A stretch of DNA of 64,000 nucleotides from DAOUJI01 sp965224415 (lineage in GTDB: Bacteria > Chloroflexota > Dehalococcoidia > Lucifugimonadales > JAGWBF01), in assembly GCA_965224415.1 (NCBI GenBank), contig CBDCZB010000004.1:434001-498000 (forward strand). The letters are read 5' to 3'. Position 1 is the first letter of the stretch. Each line of letters begins with the position of its first letter. The notes under the pieces were generated by a model. The model was not told where the DNA came from, made no database searches, and worked only from the letters and a program-made list of their open reading frames with translations. Position numbers and translations under genes: made by a program. This document shows positions 17,421-26,789 of this stretch, piece by piece.

Positions 17421-18642
17421 GTATTCGGCCAATCTGGCATTGTCAGTTAGTACGTGAGCCCAGACAGGATGCTACCTTGGGGATAGACGAAGGGTTGTGG
17501 GATGTGAGGTGGTCATGGTGCAGGAGAAGTACGGAGTCCGGCTGGCAACACAGGAAAAGGGACGGCTCAGGAAGATGATCAGGGCTGGGAGGAGTTCCGC
17601 ACAGGCGATTACCCGGGCCCGCATCCTGATCAAGATAGATGAGGGCTGGACCGCCCCCCAGGTGGCCACCGCACTGGACGTGTCGGAGCGGACCGTGTTC
17701 CGCACCAAGCGGCGGTATGCCGAGGAAGGACTGGACGAGGTGCTGAGGCACCATAACCAGGTCAACCGGCCCAGAAAGGTGGATGAAAGGGTGGAGGCCC
17801 ACCTGATAGCCTTGGCCTGCAGCCCGGTGCCCGACGGTCATGACCACTGGACCATGCGGGCCCTGGCGGGCAAGGTGGTGGAGTTGGGATTGGTGGAGTC
17901 TTTATCTCCCGAGACGGTCCGCCTGCGGCTAAAAAAAACACGCTCAAGCCGTGGCTCAAGAAACAATGGTGCATCCCCAAGGTAGGTGGAGAGTTCGTGG
18001 CGGCCATGGAGGACGTGCTGGATCTCTACGCCGAGCCCTACGATCCGCAGAGGCCGGTGGTCTGCTTTGACGAGACCTCCACCCAGTTGCTGGCCGACGT
18101 GAGGGAACCGCTGCCGGCAAAGCCTGGGAGGCCGAGGCGTGAGGACTACGAATACCAGCGGGGAGGGACGCGCAACCTGTTCCTCACCTGTGAGCCTCGC
18201 CGGGGCTGGCGCCACGTGGCGATAACCCGGCAACGCACCATGCAGGACTTCGCTCAGCAGATGCGGTGGCTGGTGGATGAGGCCTACCCCGATGTCCCGG
18301 TGATTCGGCTGGTTCTCGACAATCTGAACACGCATCGGATGGCCTCGCTTTACGAGACTTTCCCGGCGGCCGAGGCCCGGCGCATCGCCAAGCGGCTGGA
18401 GTTGCACCACACTCCCAAGCACGGAAGCTGGCTGAATATGGCGGAGATCGAGTTCAGCGTGCTGGCCCGGGCCTGCCTGCGCGGACGCAACGGAGATGAG
18501 GACAGCCTGGAAAGAGCCGTCAGCGCCTGCGTGTCAGAGCGGAACGCGATAGGAGCTACCATTAACTGGCGGTTCACTGCCCAAGACGCCAGACGCAAAC
18601 TCCATCGCCTCTATCCCTGCCAATCCTGATTTGGTTCAGTAC
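17421..18642 (+). mobile_element. IS630-type insertion sequence (1222 bp) with TA target duplication
   Basis: Ends are imperfect inverted repeats of about 24 nt: GTATTCGGCCAATCTGGCAT from 17421, and GTACTGAACCAAATCAGGAT read inward from 18642. TA is present on both sides (17419-17420 and 18643-18644), the target duplication of the IS630/Tc1 superfamily. Excising the element plus one TA rejoins the kefB-like reading frame, which confirms the boundaries. Confidence 0.9.
17515..18629 (+). CDS. IS630-family transposase, joined by -1 frameshift
   Basis: The frame from ATG 17515 encodes the N-terminal HTH half (APQVATALDVSERTVFRTKRRY) and stops at 17985. The second half is in the -1 frame and ends at 18629, with the DDE residues in CFDETSTQ, LVLDNLNTH and SWLNMAEIEFSVL. 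The frames overlap at a run of eight A (17931-17938) preceded by CT. Slipping -1 there gives LKKNTLKPWLKKQWCIPKVG, the normal IS630 sequence across the join. Programmed frameshifting at A-runs is known for this family. GAGGTGG lies just before the start. Confidence 0.88.
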
Positions 18643-18888
18643 TAGACCCAAAGTGGGCGACCAACCTGAGCAGCAGCGGCAATCCCTTCCACCCTAGGAG
18701 TCCCATGACGGCCAGCACCGCGATGGCTTTGCCCAGGCCCACGCCCACCTCGGCGATCAGTGAACTGTCTGCCTCCCCCAATGCCGGAAGCACCGCTATC
18801 ATCGGAATAAAGGCCAAGTCCTGTATCAGTAGAACACCAGTCAGCAATCGGCCATGAACGCTGTTGAGTTCACCTCGGTCTATCAGTG

Positions 18889-18920
18889 TCGTTGAGCACC
18901 ACCATGGTGCTGCTCAACGA
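18889..18920. repeat. 32-bp quasi-palindrome in the antiporter coding sequence
   Basis: TCGTTGAGCA at 18889-18898 and its complement TGCTCAACGA at 18911-18920, around a central ACCATGGT. Only one mismatched pair is present over the full length. The kefB-like frameshift sits at its 18889 edge. Confidence 0.8.
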
Positions 18921-19484
18921 CAGGACCATTCCAAAAACGACCGACTGGGCTGGAGTCCAGCCGAGACCGTAACCCAGTGGATAGGCGAGTCCCAACACTC
19001 CGACGACCTGTAGAATCCCTCCAAGAATCACAGCCTTTCCCAGCTTTCGCAGTTCCCTTAAGGACACCTCAACCCCTACTGCAAAAAGGAGAAGCACCAC
19101 GCCGAATTCGGCCAGTGTCCGCACTGACTCTACGTCACCCACTGCTTTGAGACCGTGGGGGCCCAGAATCATCCCGACAGCCAGGTAGCCCAGCAGAATC
19201 GGGAAACGCGCCAGACGGGCTGCTAGACCGCCGGCGGCGGCCGCCGCGATTACGGTTGCGATGTCAAGGAATACGCCGTGTTCAAATTCCATATCGTTGT
19301 GGGGGGAATCAAGGGCTGCTTCCAATTATCCCTGTTTTGAACTTGCTCTGAAAATAAACGGTGAGCTTGGAATCGACGTGTTTTGAACTCCTGATCCTCC
19401 AGACGGAGCTTGGAAGCCCCTTTCGCTTACCGCGGGAAACGGTGAAGATTCCGGCTATAGCTGGTACAGTAGCCCTCGAAACCT

Positions 19485-20777
19485 ATGAAACAAGACAGCC
19501 AGGCGTCCAGCCCACCCCCCAAACTTCCTCCGCAGAGCCGCAACCGAGTAAGGACCTTTGCGTCGCTGGCCCACAGGGACTACCGGTTCCTGTTTGCGGG
19601 CAACCTCTTCAACAACATGGCCCTCTGGCTCCAGCTGATTTCGCTAAGCTGGCTGACGTGGGAGCTGACGAAGGACCCAGACACAGGTCAGGGTTCCGCC
19701 CTTCTCTCAGGGACTGCGGGTGGACTGAGGGCCCTTCCCACGTTGGTCATTGGACCGTGGGCGGGCGTGTTGGCCGACCGTTTAGACCGTCGTAAACTTC
19801 TGACCTGGAACCAGTTATTCATGGCGTGCATGGCCTTGGGTTTTGCCGTACTGGTTATCCAAGGCCAGGTGGAAGTCTGGCACGTTTTTCTGTACGCGGC
19901 GGTGACCGCTGTTTCCACAGCCATCATACAACCCGCCCGTATGTCCCTGGTCGCAAACACCGTGCCGCGGCAAGACCTCGGGAACGCAATGGCGCTGTTC
20001 GCCATGACTGTCACCAGCATGAGGCTGGCTGGCGCCTTCATAGGCGGGATGCTGATCAGGTACGCCGGAGTCGAATGGGCCTTCTTCCTGGAGGGGGGCT
20101 CCTACGCCGCAATGGGGCTGCTGCTCATCCCCATGAGGACGCCCTACTACGAGAAGCCCACGACCATAGGCGCCGGGGCACTGGCCAATCTGAAGGACGG
20201 GATTCGCTACATCTGGACAGAGAACCGCATCATCCTGCACCTCATGGTCCTTACGCTGATACTGGCTTTTGTGTTCCTGCCCCTGGCTCCCCTTCTTCCA
20301 GCCTACGCGGCGGGAGTGCTGGGCGCGGACGCCAACGTCAACGGGTTCCTGATGGGAAGCATGGGAGTCGGAGGTCTGTTGACCACTTTTGTCATAGCCT
20401 CTTTCGCCTTCCCGTTTGGAACAGGCAGGTCAGGACTTGTAGCGTTGGTGTTGGGGTCGGCAATGATTCTGGTGATGGCCCAGTCTGACTGGCTGGTTCT
20501 TTCCATCGTTGTAATCGCGGTCATGGGCTGCTGCCAGACCATCTTTATCGTGGGCAACATCACCCTGATTCAGAGCATGGTCCCCGACAGGCTAAGGGGA
20601 CGGGTTAGCAGCATTTGGAGCTTGCAGAACGCCCTGAATCCTCTGGCCATTCTGCTGACCGGGCTTTTCATAGACCTCTACACCGCCCGGGGAGCCTTCA
20701 CGATTATATCGGCAACCAGCGTGGGGATTTCGCTGATCTTCCTCGTCGTGTTCAGGCAGGTGCGCAACCTGAAATAG
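19485..20777 (+). CDS. MFS transporter (MFS_3/EntS-like)
   Basis: A 430-residue exporter-type MFS protein with 12 predicted helices. It begins with a Pro/Ser-rich cytosolic N-terminus and FASLAHRDYRFLFAGNLFNN, then GPWAGVLADRLDRRKLL (the conserved loop 2-3). A second-half repeat includes MVPDRLRGRVSSIW, typical of the MFS_3 group (enterobactin-exporter-like). The substrate is unknown. A related gene is at 22046, separated only by an alcohol dehydrogenase on the other strand, so the two may be old duplicates. Confidence 0.86.
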   Translation: MKQDSQASSPPPKLPPQSRNRVRTFASLAHRDYRFLFAGNLFNNMALWLQLISLSWLTWELTKDPDTGQGSALLSGTAGGLRALPTLVIGPWAGVLADRLDRRKLLTWNQLFMACMALGFAVLVIQGQVEVWHVFLYAAVTAVSTAIIQPARMSLVANTVPRQDLGNAMALFAMTVTSMRLAGAFIGGMLIRYAGVEWAFFLEGGSYAAMGLLLIPMRTPYYEKPTTIGAGALANLKDGIRYIWTENRIILHLMVLTLILAFVFLPLAPLLPAYAAGVLGADANVNGFLMGSMGVGGLLTTFVIASFAFPFGTGRSGLVALVLGSAMILVMAQSDWLVLSIVVIAVMGCCQTIFIVGNITLIQSMVPDRLRGRVSSIWSLQNALNPLAILLTGLFIDLYTARGAFTIISATSVGISLIFLVVFRQVRNLK

Positions 20778-20826
20778 ATCGGCCCGCCATCCGAACGCCT
20801 GCGGCCTTCAGGGGTCTATCGACCGG

Positions 20827-21855
20827 TCAGAACGTAAGAACCACCTTGCCCGTCTTGCCGGAGTCAAACAGTTCGTAGGCCTCCCTCACCTGGTCCAGAG
20901 GGAAGGTGTGGGTGATATGGTTTTTCAGGGGAACCTCACGCTCCACCACGAAATTGGCCGCTTCTGCGAGTCCGGACAGACTCATTGTCCAGGACCCGTA
21001 GATGGTGAGCTGCTTGTGGATAATTTGCTCGCTTACGTCGAAAACGGTGGGGTTGCCCTCGCCTACGAAGCAGACCCTGCCCCACAACGCAACGCTGTCC
21101 AGGGCATTGTGCCGGACCGGAGCCAGACCTGTGGCGTCCAGGACGGCGCCTGGTCCCTCGCCGCTGGTCAGGTCTTTCAGCGCTTGCACCACGTCGCCCT
21201 CTCCGGAGTCAACGACGGCGTCAGCCCCCAGCCGCTTGGCCAGCTCGAGGCGTTCGGGCACAACGTCCACGGCCAGGACACGGACTCCCATAGCCTTGGC
21301 GAAAATGGTCCCGCTCAGTCCCACGGGTCCTTGTCCGAATATTGCCAACGTGTCCATGCCAGTCAGGTTGAGTCGTTTAAGTCCGAAGAAGGCCGTGCCT
21401 GACCCACAGGCGATGGCGGCGCCCTCTTCGAAGCTGATTTCATCGGGGAGGGGCACGCATGTAGAAGCAGGACACAGCAGGTAGTCCTCGTGGCCGCCGT
21501 TCTTAGAGCTTCCGTAACCTTCACGGCCCACCATGCACATCTGGGTGTAGCCGATGCGGCACATCTTGCATACGTTGCAGCCCGAGTAGTGGTGCATCAT
21601 CACCCGGTCGCCCACTTTGAGGCTGGTCACCCCGGGTCCGACTTCCTCTATGACGCCGCAGGGTTCATGGCCCCCCACCGCCAGCTTCGCCGGGTCGCCC
21701 CTTTCGGCCTTGGGGACATGGTACCAAGCCCTCAAGTCGCTGCCGCATAGGCCGGAGGCTTTTATGGCTATGACGGCCTCACCGGGCCCAGGGGTAGGGT
21801 CCGGAAGTTCCCTAAGTTCTATCTCGCTGTCGCCGAGAAAAATCGCTCCTCGCAT
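20827..21855 (-). CDS. Zinc-dependent alcohol dehydrogenase (MDR, Tdh/sorbitol type)
   Basis: A 342-residue medium-chain dehydrogenase. Catalytic zinc ligands are in GLCGSDLRAW and GGHEPCG (GHE motif, about residue 62). Structural zinc cysteines are spaced as CNVCKMCRIGYTQMC (about 94-108). The Rossmann motif is IFGQGPVGLSG. It oxidises a secondary alcohol or polyol with NAD(P); the substrate is unknown. The start is ATG 21855. It lies between two MFS genes transcribed the other way. Confidence 0.9.
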   Translation of the reverse strand: MRGAIFLGDSEIELRELPDPTPGPGEAVIAIKASGLCGSDLRAWYHVPKAERGDPAKLAVGGHEPCGVIEEVGPGVTSLKVGDRVMMHHYSGCNVCKMCRIGYTQMCMVGREGYGSSKNGGHEDYLLCPASTCVPLPDEISFEEGAAIACGSGTAFFGLKRLNLTGMDTLAIFGQGPVGLSGTIFAKAMGVRVLAVDVVPERLELAKRLGADAVVDSGEGDVVQALKDLTSGEGPGAVLDATGLAPVRHNALDSVALWGRVCFVGEGNPTVFDVSEQIIHKQLTIYGSWTMSLSGLAEAANFVVEREVPLKNHITHTFPLDQVREAYELFDSGKTGKVVLTF

Positions 21856-22045
21856 GACATCACCTCATAATCGCTAAAGATACGACTGCCGTCCGGTACG
21901 AGCGGGCCGCAGCGCCTATGGTACCCATTATACGGGCGTGTTCAACCTTGTCTCCCTGAATCCATCTGAAGTCCCTTATACTAGGGCCGGTCGGTTCCCG
22001 AAGGCGTTGGGCACATGGACGCTGAGAGCAGGCTCTAAAGAGACG

Positions 22046-23296
22046 ATGGAGAACCGCTTGCGCAGGTCTCACCTTAACGGCAGAGAGAGCTATTTTGTAG
22101 CCTTTCGGGGCACCGAATACCTCTGGCTCTGGCTGGGGAGCATCGTTTCCGGGGCCGGATTCACCGTGGACATGCTGGCCCAAGGCTGGATTGTCTTGGA
22201 AATCACGGGGGAGCCCTTCTGGGTAGGGTTTGCTGCGGGAGTGCGCGGAATCACATGGTTCGTGTTCGGCCCGCCCACGGGCGCCCTGCTGGACCGCATG
22301 GACCGGCGCAAAATCCTTGCGGGAATCTATCTCGTGGGATGCGCGGGCGCCGCCGTCATAGCGGCGGTGGTGTTCATGGGCGCCGTAGAGCTGTGGCACA
22401 TGCTCCTCTTCTCCGCTCTCATGGGCCTGGTTATGGCCGTAAACCAGCCAGCCAACACCTCCCTCACCTACGACATAGTCGGCCCTCAGCGGGTCCTGAA
22501 CGCCAATGCTTTCAGGTTCATGGGATCGGGAGTGACAAGGATATTCGCCGCGGTGGGAGGCGGGTTGCTCATCGACACTGTGGGAGTCGGCGGCAACTAC
22601 ACCATGGCGGCTGTTGCCTATGCGGCGTCCACCGGGTTCGTCCTTATGCTTTCGCGCTCGAACATCCAGGCCAGCCTGAGGGAACCCTTCCTGAACGCTA
22701 TAACCACGGGCCTCAAGTACGCTTTCACCACCCCCGCCGTTCGCAGGTTGCTGCTGATTAGCCTAGCGGTGGAGCTGTTCGGCTTCTCCTATCTGTGGAT
22801 GATGCCGGTCATGGCCAGGGACGTGCTTGAAGTGGGGGGGACGGGCCTAGGCTATCTTACCGCGGCGGCTGGCGGCGGTTCGCTGGTCGCCATGATAGTC
22901 CTCGCGTCCCGTGGAGACGTGGGAAACAAGAACCTGTTGTTGACCTTGGGCGCCGTGGGATTCGGACTTTCCGTGGCCCTGTTCGGGATATCGCCCTGGT
23001 TCCCGCTTTCCCTGGCGCTGGTGTTCATGGTCGGATGCATGAGCTCAACCTACGACTCATCACTCCTTACATCCATGCAACTGTCGGCCTCCCATGAAAT
23101 GCGGGGACGCATCCTGGGGCTGTACGTCTCCACGTGGGGCGTAAACCAGTTGGGAGGCATAGGCCTGGGAGCCATAGCCACCTTTTGGGGAGCGCCGTTG
23201 GCCCTGTTTATAAGCGGGTTGGCGGCCTCAGCGTTCGTTGTTCGGCACATCCCCCGCTTTCTCAAGTCTTCGGAAGAAAACGAGCGTTCACATTAG
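22046..23296 (+). CDS. MFS transporter (MFS_3-like)
   Basis: An MFS protein of about 416 residues with 12 predicted helices. SYFVAFRGTEYLWLWLGSIV starts the first helix, FGPPTGALLDRMDRRKIL is the loop 2-3 motif, and SASHEMRGRILGLYVSTWG belongs to the second half. It is related to the transporter at 19485. The start is uncertain: ATG 22046 gives a normal-length N-terminus but has only a weak ribosome site (AAAGAG), while an in-frame GTG at 21938 would add 36 residues with no homologous features. Substrate unknown. Confidence 0.82.
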   Translation: MENRLRRSHLNGRESYFVAFRGTEYLWLWLGSIVSGAGFTVDMLAQGWIVLEITGEPFWVGFAAGVRGITWFVFGPPTGALLDRMDRRKILAGIYLVGCAGAAVIAAVVFMGAVELWHMLLFSALMGLVMAVNQPANTSLTYDIVGPQRVLNANAFRFMGSGVTRIFAAVGGGLLIDTVGVGGNYTMAAVAYAASTGFVLMLSRSNIQASLREPFLNAITTGLKYAFTTPAVRRLLLISLAVELFGFSYLWMMPVMARDVLEVGGTGLGYLTAAAGGGSLVAMIVLASRGDVGNKNLLLTLGAVGFGLSVALFGISPWFPLSLALVFMVGCMSSTYDSSLLTSMQLSASHEMRGRILGLYVSTWGVNQLGGIGLGAIATFWGAPLALFISGLAASAFVVRHIPRFLKSSEENERSH

Positions 23297-23349
23297 CTCT
23301 CCGTTTTCATGTATTATCCTGATGCAGCGCCAGGGATAAGGAGGGAATC

Positions 23350-24138
23350 GTGGCTTCACTGGAAGAACGTTACCAGGCTGGGCTGGAAACCCGGAGAAAA
23401 TTCGGCGGCGGCACGGTGGGGCCCGGGTCCGTGCCGGGGTCCAACGAAATGGCCCCCGACCTGCACCGAATAGCAGCGGAGGCGCTGTTCGGCTCGATAT
23501 GGCCGCGCCCCGGATTGGCTACGGAGCACCGGGAGATGTCGACTCTGTCCGTCCTGGCTGTGCTCCAGCGTGAGAACCAGCTGAGGCAGCACACCGCCAA
23601 CGCCCTGAACCTGGGTCTGACGGCTCAGCAGATTATCGAAGTGCTCATCCACGTCTCCTACTACGGCGGAGTGCCTACAGCGTTCAATGCGATGGGCATC
23701 GCCAAAGAGGTGTTCGAAAACAAGGGAGTGGACTTCCAGCCCCTGCTGGTCCACGATCCCTCCGACTCGCCCGACGACCTGTACAGGCGCGGTGTGGAAC
23801 TCAGGGAGAAGTACATGGGCGCCAGCTACGGCGGCGGGCGGCCCGAGCCGGTGACCCAGGCGGAGAGAGACTTCCTGAGGTTGACCGGCGAATACTACTG
23901 GGGCTCTGTGTGGACCCGGCCAGGGATCGACCTGGAGGCCCGGTGCATCTGCACCCTCTCGGCTTTGACTGCGTTGGGTCGGGAAGGGCCGCTGGAGAGC
24001 CACATACGGGCCGGGTTGAACATAGGGTTTTCCCCGGAGCGCATCATGGAGGTGTTCATACACACTTCGTACTACGCGGGGCTGCCCTTTGTCAGGGCCG
24101 CTATGGGCGTCGCCAACCGGGTGTTCGCCTCACAATGA
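23350..24138 (+). CDS. Two-domain carboxymuconolactone decarboxylase-like protein
   Basis: A 262-residue protein with two tandem CMD/AhpD-fold domains (about residues 30-120 and 155-255). Each has the pattern LFGSIWPRPGL or YYWGSVWTRPGI, then TLSVLAVLQRE or TLSALTALGRE, and EVLIHVSYYGGVPTA or EVFIHTSYYAGLPFV. The CxxC of AhpD peroxidases is absent, so decarboxylase or isomerase-like activity on a lactone is more likely than peroxidase. The GTG start at 23350 has AAGGAGG 5 nt upstream. A cupin gene follows. Confidence 0.87.
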   Translation: MASLEERYQAGLETRRKFGGGTVGPGSVPGSNEMAPDLHRIAAEALFGSIWPRPGLATEHREMSTLSVLAVLQRENQLRQHTANALNLGLTAQQIIEVLIHVSYYGGVPTAFNAMGIAKEVFENKGVDFQPLLVHDPSDSPDDLYRRGVELREKYMGASYGGGRPEPVTQAERDFLRLTGEYYWGSVWTRPGIDLEARCICTLSALTALGREGPLESHIRAGLNIGFSPERIMEVFIHTSYYAGLPFVRAAMGVANRVFASQ

Positions 24139-24154
24139 TTCGTTCTTGCGGAGA

Positions 24155-24206
24155 CCTCCCCAGGACTCCTTCCCCCTTGAGGGGAAGATTGAGATGGGGG
24201 TGAAAG
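24155..24206. repeat. Degenerate C-rich palindromic intergenic repeat
   Basis: CTTCCCCCTTGAGGGGAAG hairpin (24169-24187) flanked by AGATGGGGGTGAAAGG. It shares its pattern with elements near 33675, 39976 and 60950. Confidence 0.6.
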
Positions 24207-24264
24207 GCTTCAACCAGAAAAGGTCCGGCAACGCCAACAGATATAACACTTTAGGAGGATAGAC

Positions 24265-24609
24265 ATGGCACAAATCATTCGAGTGTTCTCAGGCAGCGAC
24301 GGCGAGTCCCATTTCGAGGAGGTCTCCCCGGACGATTTCGCAGAGATAGTCGCCAAACCCGGACCGGGGTCCATTAACTTGAACCGGCGAGAGTCTCCCT
24401 CGTTCTCTGACTACCACACCGCGCCCCGCCGACAATACGTCGTGAACATATCTGGAATAGCCGAATTCGAGGTTGCCGACGGAACCGTGGTGCGGTTGGT
24501 CCCGGGAGACGTGCTGGTGGCGGAAGACCTCACCGGCCACGGACACATCGCCCGGAGCATTGGGGATGAGTTCCGCACCTCCCTGGCCGTCCCTATGGCG
24601 GACGAATAG
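24265..24609 (+). CDS. Small cupin-fold protein
   Basis: A 114-residue single-domain protein with a cupin-like core: HTAPRRQYVVNISGIAEFEVADG followed by LVPGDVLVAEDLTGHGHIA. The second motif (G-D-x6-9-G-H-x) is recognisable, and one or two His could bind a metal. No partner reaction is known. AGGAGG lies 6 nt before ATG 24265. It follows the carboxymuconolactone-like gene and may work in the same aromatic or lactone pathway; that is inference from position only. Confidence 0.75.
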   Translation: MAQIIRVFSGSDGESHFEEVSPDDFAEIVAKPGPGSINLNRRESPSFSDYHTAPRRQYVVNISGIAEFEVADGTVVRLVPGDVLVAEDLTGHGHIARSIGDEFRTSLAVPMADE

Positions 24610-24639
24610 TAGACCCGACAGCGCTGGGAAGAATTCGGC

Positions 24640-25821
24640 TTGAGCGCGTCTGGGCCTGAAACCGAGGCTTTGGAGGACCGACTCGCCAGGTTGGCGAAGC
24701 TGCTCCGAGACCTCTCCGTTGGGGACGGCCGATTGACTCCGATGCCGGGAGGCGGTGTTGTCACCGGCGCCCAGGCACATGACATTGAACACTGCCTGAA
24801 ATTCATGGAGGACTCTGCCCCAAGCGCACGTCCGGCAGCGTACGGAAACGGGTTGTTTGCGGTTGGCCGGTACGTCGAAGCTGCAGCCGTCTACTCCGGG
24901 CTTCTGGAAGACGCACCCGACAATGCGGACGTCCGTTTCAACCAGGCGCTTTGTATGCTGCGTCTTGGACGGTCGCGGGAAGCGGTCAGTGAGCTGACCA
25001 CCGTGCTCCTGAGCGAGCCGGAAATGGCCGAGGCCTACTACCAGCGGGGGAACGCATACGACGACCTAGGACAGGGTGAGGCTGCCCTGAACGACTACCG
25101 GAAAGCGCTGGAGATAGGTCCAGGCCATCTGAGGGCCGTCTACAACTCAGGCGTGGTGCTCGCCCGCCTGGGTCAGCATGATCAAGCGGTGGCAGAGTTT
25201 TCTGCTGTTATTAGGATGCGGCCCGGCATCTCCAACGCACACCTCAACAGGGGCGCTTCGCTGGACGAGTTGGGGAGGCATGAGGACGCTCTGGACGACT
25301 ACTCCAAAGCCTTAGACATCAACCCCGATAACCTCAACGCCCACTATAATCGGGCACGGACTTGCTACTATCTGGGAAAATTTCAGCAGGCCGTTTCTGG
25401 CTATTCCAGGGTCTTGGAGTTGGACCCGCAGGACGCTGAGGCGTTCAACAACCGTGGACTGGCTTTGGACGCTCTGGGCGAACTCGACAACGCCATTGCT
25501 GACTATGGAGCTGCCATATCAGTCCGACCAGGGTTCGCCGAGGCCTTCAACAACCGGGGCGCCACTTGGGAGGTCTTGGACGACTTCGAGGAGGCGTTGT
25601 CCGACTACAGAGCTGCCATATCATGTGAAGCGGACTTCATCGACGCTCGGTATAACGCCGCCCGTCTATGCTCACAGCTGGGCTTCGAGGATGAAAGCGC
25701 GATACACCTGGCATGGGCATTGGAACTAAACCCGGACCTCCACAACGAGGCTGCTCAAGACGACAATCTGAAGCCAGTCCTGGACGCCATACGTGCAGGA
25801 GGCGCCGGCTTCTCCTCCTGA
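24640..25821 (+). CDS. TPR-repeat protein
   Basis: A 393-residue protein made mainly of eight full tetratricopeptide repeats and a partial ninth (about residues 70-375), each near 34 residues, such as HEDALDDYSKALDINPDNL. The first about 60 residues are not repeat-like. No signal peptide or membrane segment is seen, so it is probably a cytosolic protein-protein scaffold. The TTG start at 24640 has only GGGAAG upstream, so the true start may differ. It ends 3 nt from the convergent nudC end. Confidence 0.82.
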   Translation: MSASGPETEALEDRLARLAKLLRDLSVGDGRLTPMPGGGVVTGAQAHDIEHCLKFMEDSAPSARPAAYGNGLFAVGRYVEAAAVYSGLLEDAPDNADVRFNQALCMLRLGRSREAVSELTTVLLSEPEMAEAYYQRGNAYDDLGQGEAALNDYRKALEIGPGHLRAVYNSGVVLARLGQHDQAVAEFSAVIRMRPGISNAHLNRGASLDELGRHEDALDDYSKALDINPDNLNAHYNRARTCYYLGKFQQAVSGYSRVLELDPQDAEAFNNRGLALDALGELDNAIADYGAAISVRPGFAEAFNNRGATWEVLDDFEEALSDYRAAISCEADFIDARYNAARLCSQLGFEDESAIHLAWALELNPDLHNEAAQDDNLKPVLDAIRAGGAGFSS

Positions 25822-25824
25822 AGT

Positions 25825-26763
25825 TCAGCTGACCTCGCCGACAGCCCAGGTGCGTATCAGATGGTATGCGATGGCTATGCGGCCGGGCACCTTGAGGACC
25901 TCGCTCCGCTCCTCGATCGCCAGCAAAGTCTCCTCCCTGGAGAACCACCGGACGTCGGACATCTCCTCGGGGTCCATGGCGATGGTCGTGGTCGCGGCGT
26001 GGGCGTGGCAGCCTATCATCAGCGAGTTAGGGAAGGGCCAGGGCTGGGAGGAGTGGTAGCGGACATTCTTGACCTCGATGCCCGCCTCTTCGCGAATCTC
26101 CCTGGCGACGGCCTCTTCAATGGACTCCCCCTGGTCCATGAATCCAGCTAGCGCCGAGTACATATTGGAACGGGATAGACGCCCCCGGGACTGTCCCAGC
26201 AGACAGCGGTCCCTGTCGGACACCAGGGTGATGACCACAGGGTCAGTGCGCGGGAAGTGGTCGGCGCCGCAACTTGGGCACCGGCGGACCTGTCCGCCCC
26301 GTCTTATTTCCGACGGCTGGCCGCATCTCGAGCAGTAAGCGTGGCTCTTGTGCCAGTTCATCTGGCACCTGGCCTGAGCCGTTATCCCGGCGTCGGACAT
26401 GCTGAGGAACTCCGTGGCCGACCGTGGGTCTTCGAATCTCCTGCCTTGCCCCTGGGCGAGAGTCTCGACGGCGGACTCGTTTTTCGTGAAGTCCACTGCA
26501 AAGTGGGCGACTCCGTCCATCAAACCCAGGAAAATCGGCTCTCCGCCTTCACCAAGCCGGTCGAGTTCGTCCTTGCCGGTCCATGCGAGGCCCGGGCCGT
26601 CGTCCTCGGCGACCAGCACACCCTGGTCCGTCACGGGCAGAAAACGGCTGGACGGGTCTACGGTCCTTGCCGCGATCCAGTTTTCGTCGCGGCGTTCCCT
26701 CTCCGCCCTGTCCAGGGTGTTGCCTGCGTATACATGGGTGATTCTGGGTCGATGATCAGTCAC
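25825..26763 (-). CDS. nudC: NADH pyrophosphatase / NAD-capped RNA decapping Nudix hydrolase
   Basis: A 312-residue NudC. It has the N-terminal NUDIX-like domain, a four-cysteine zinc ribbon (CSRCGQ...CPSCGAD, about residues 143-165), the Nudix box GFMDQGESIEEAVAREIREE (about 206-225), and the diagnostic SQPWPFPNSLM motif just after it that gives NADH specificity. It hydrolyses NAD(H) to NMN(H) and AMP, and removes NAD caps from RNA. Length is near that of other NudC enzymes. ATG 26763. Confidence 0.93.
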   Translation of the reverse strand: MTDHRPRITHVYAGNTLDRAERERRDENWIAARTVDPSSRFLPVTDQGVLVAEDDGPGLAWTGKDELDRLGEGGEPIFLGLMDGVAHFAVDFTKNESAVETLAQGQGRRFEDPRSATEFLSMSDAGITAQARCQMNWHKSHAYCSRCGQPSEIRRGGQVRRCPSCGADHFPRTDPVVITLVSDRDRCLLGQSRGRLSRSNMYSALAGFMDQGESIEEAVAREIREEAGIEVKNVRYHSSQPWPFPNSLMIGCHAHAATTTIAMDPEEMSDVRWFSREETLLAIEERSEVLKVPGRIAIAYHLIRTWAVGEVS

Positions 26764-26789
26764 AATTTACCCCGATCCGGTCTTAGCAG

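Larger units (their letters stand above)
16280..19325 (-). pseudogene. KefB-like CPA2 cation/proton antiporter, disrupted by IS630 and a frameshift
   Basis: Three collinear pieces of one antiporter. The piece 19325-18870 has the N-terminal Na+/H+ exchanger helices, up to SLSSTMVVL. The piece from about 18886 to 18645 continues as LIDRGELNSVHGRLLTGVLLIQD. The piece 17440-16280 has AFILTVVALTF through the remaining helices, a TrkA-N Rossmann domain (VVVCGLGRLGS) and a C-terminal regulatory region. Pieces one and two are in different frames (1-nt shift near 18886). Pieces two and three are separated by an IS630-type element. Removing the element and one TA restores HFGS-REAFIL in frame. It is most likely non-functional. 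Confidence 0.88.
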
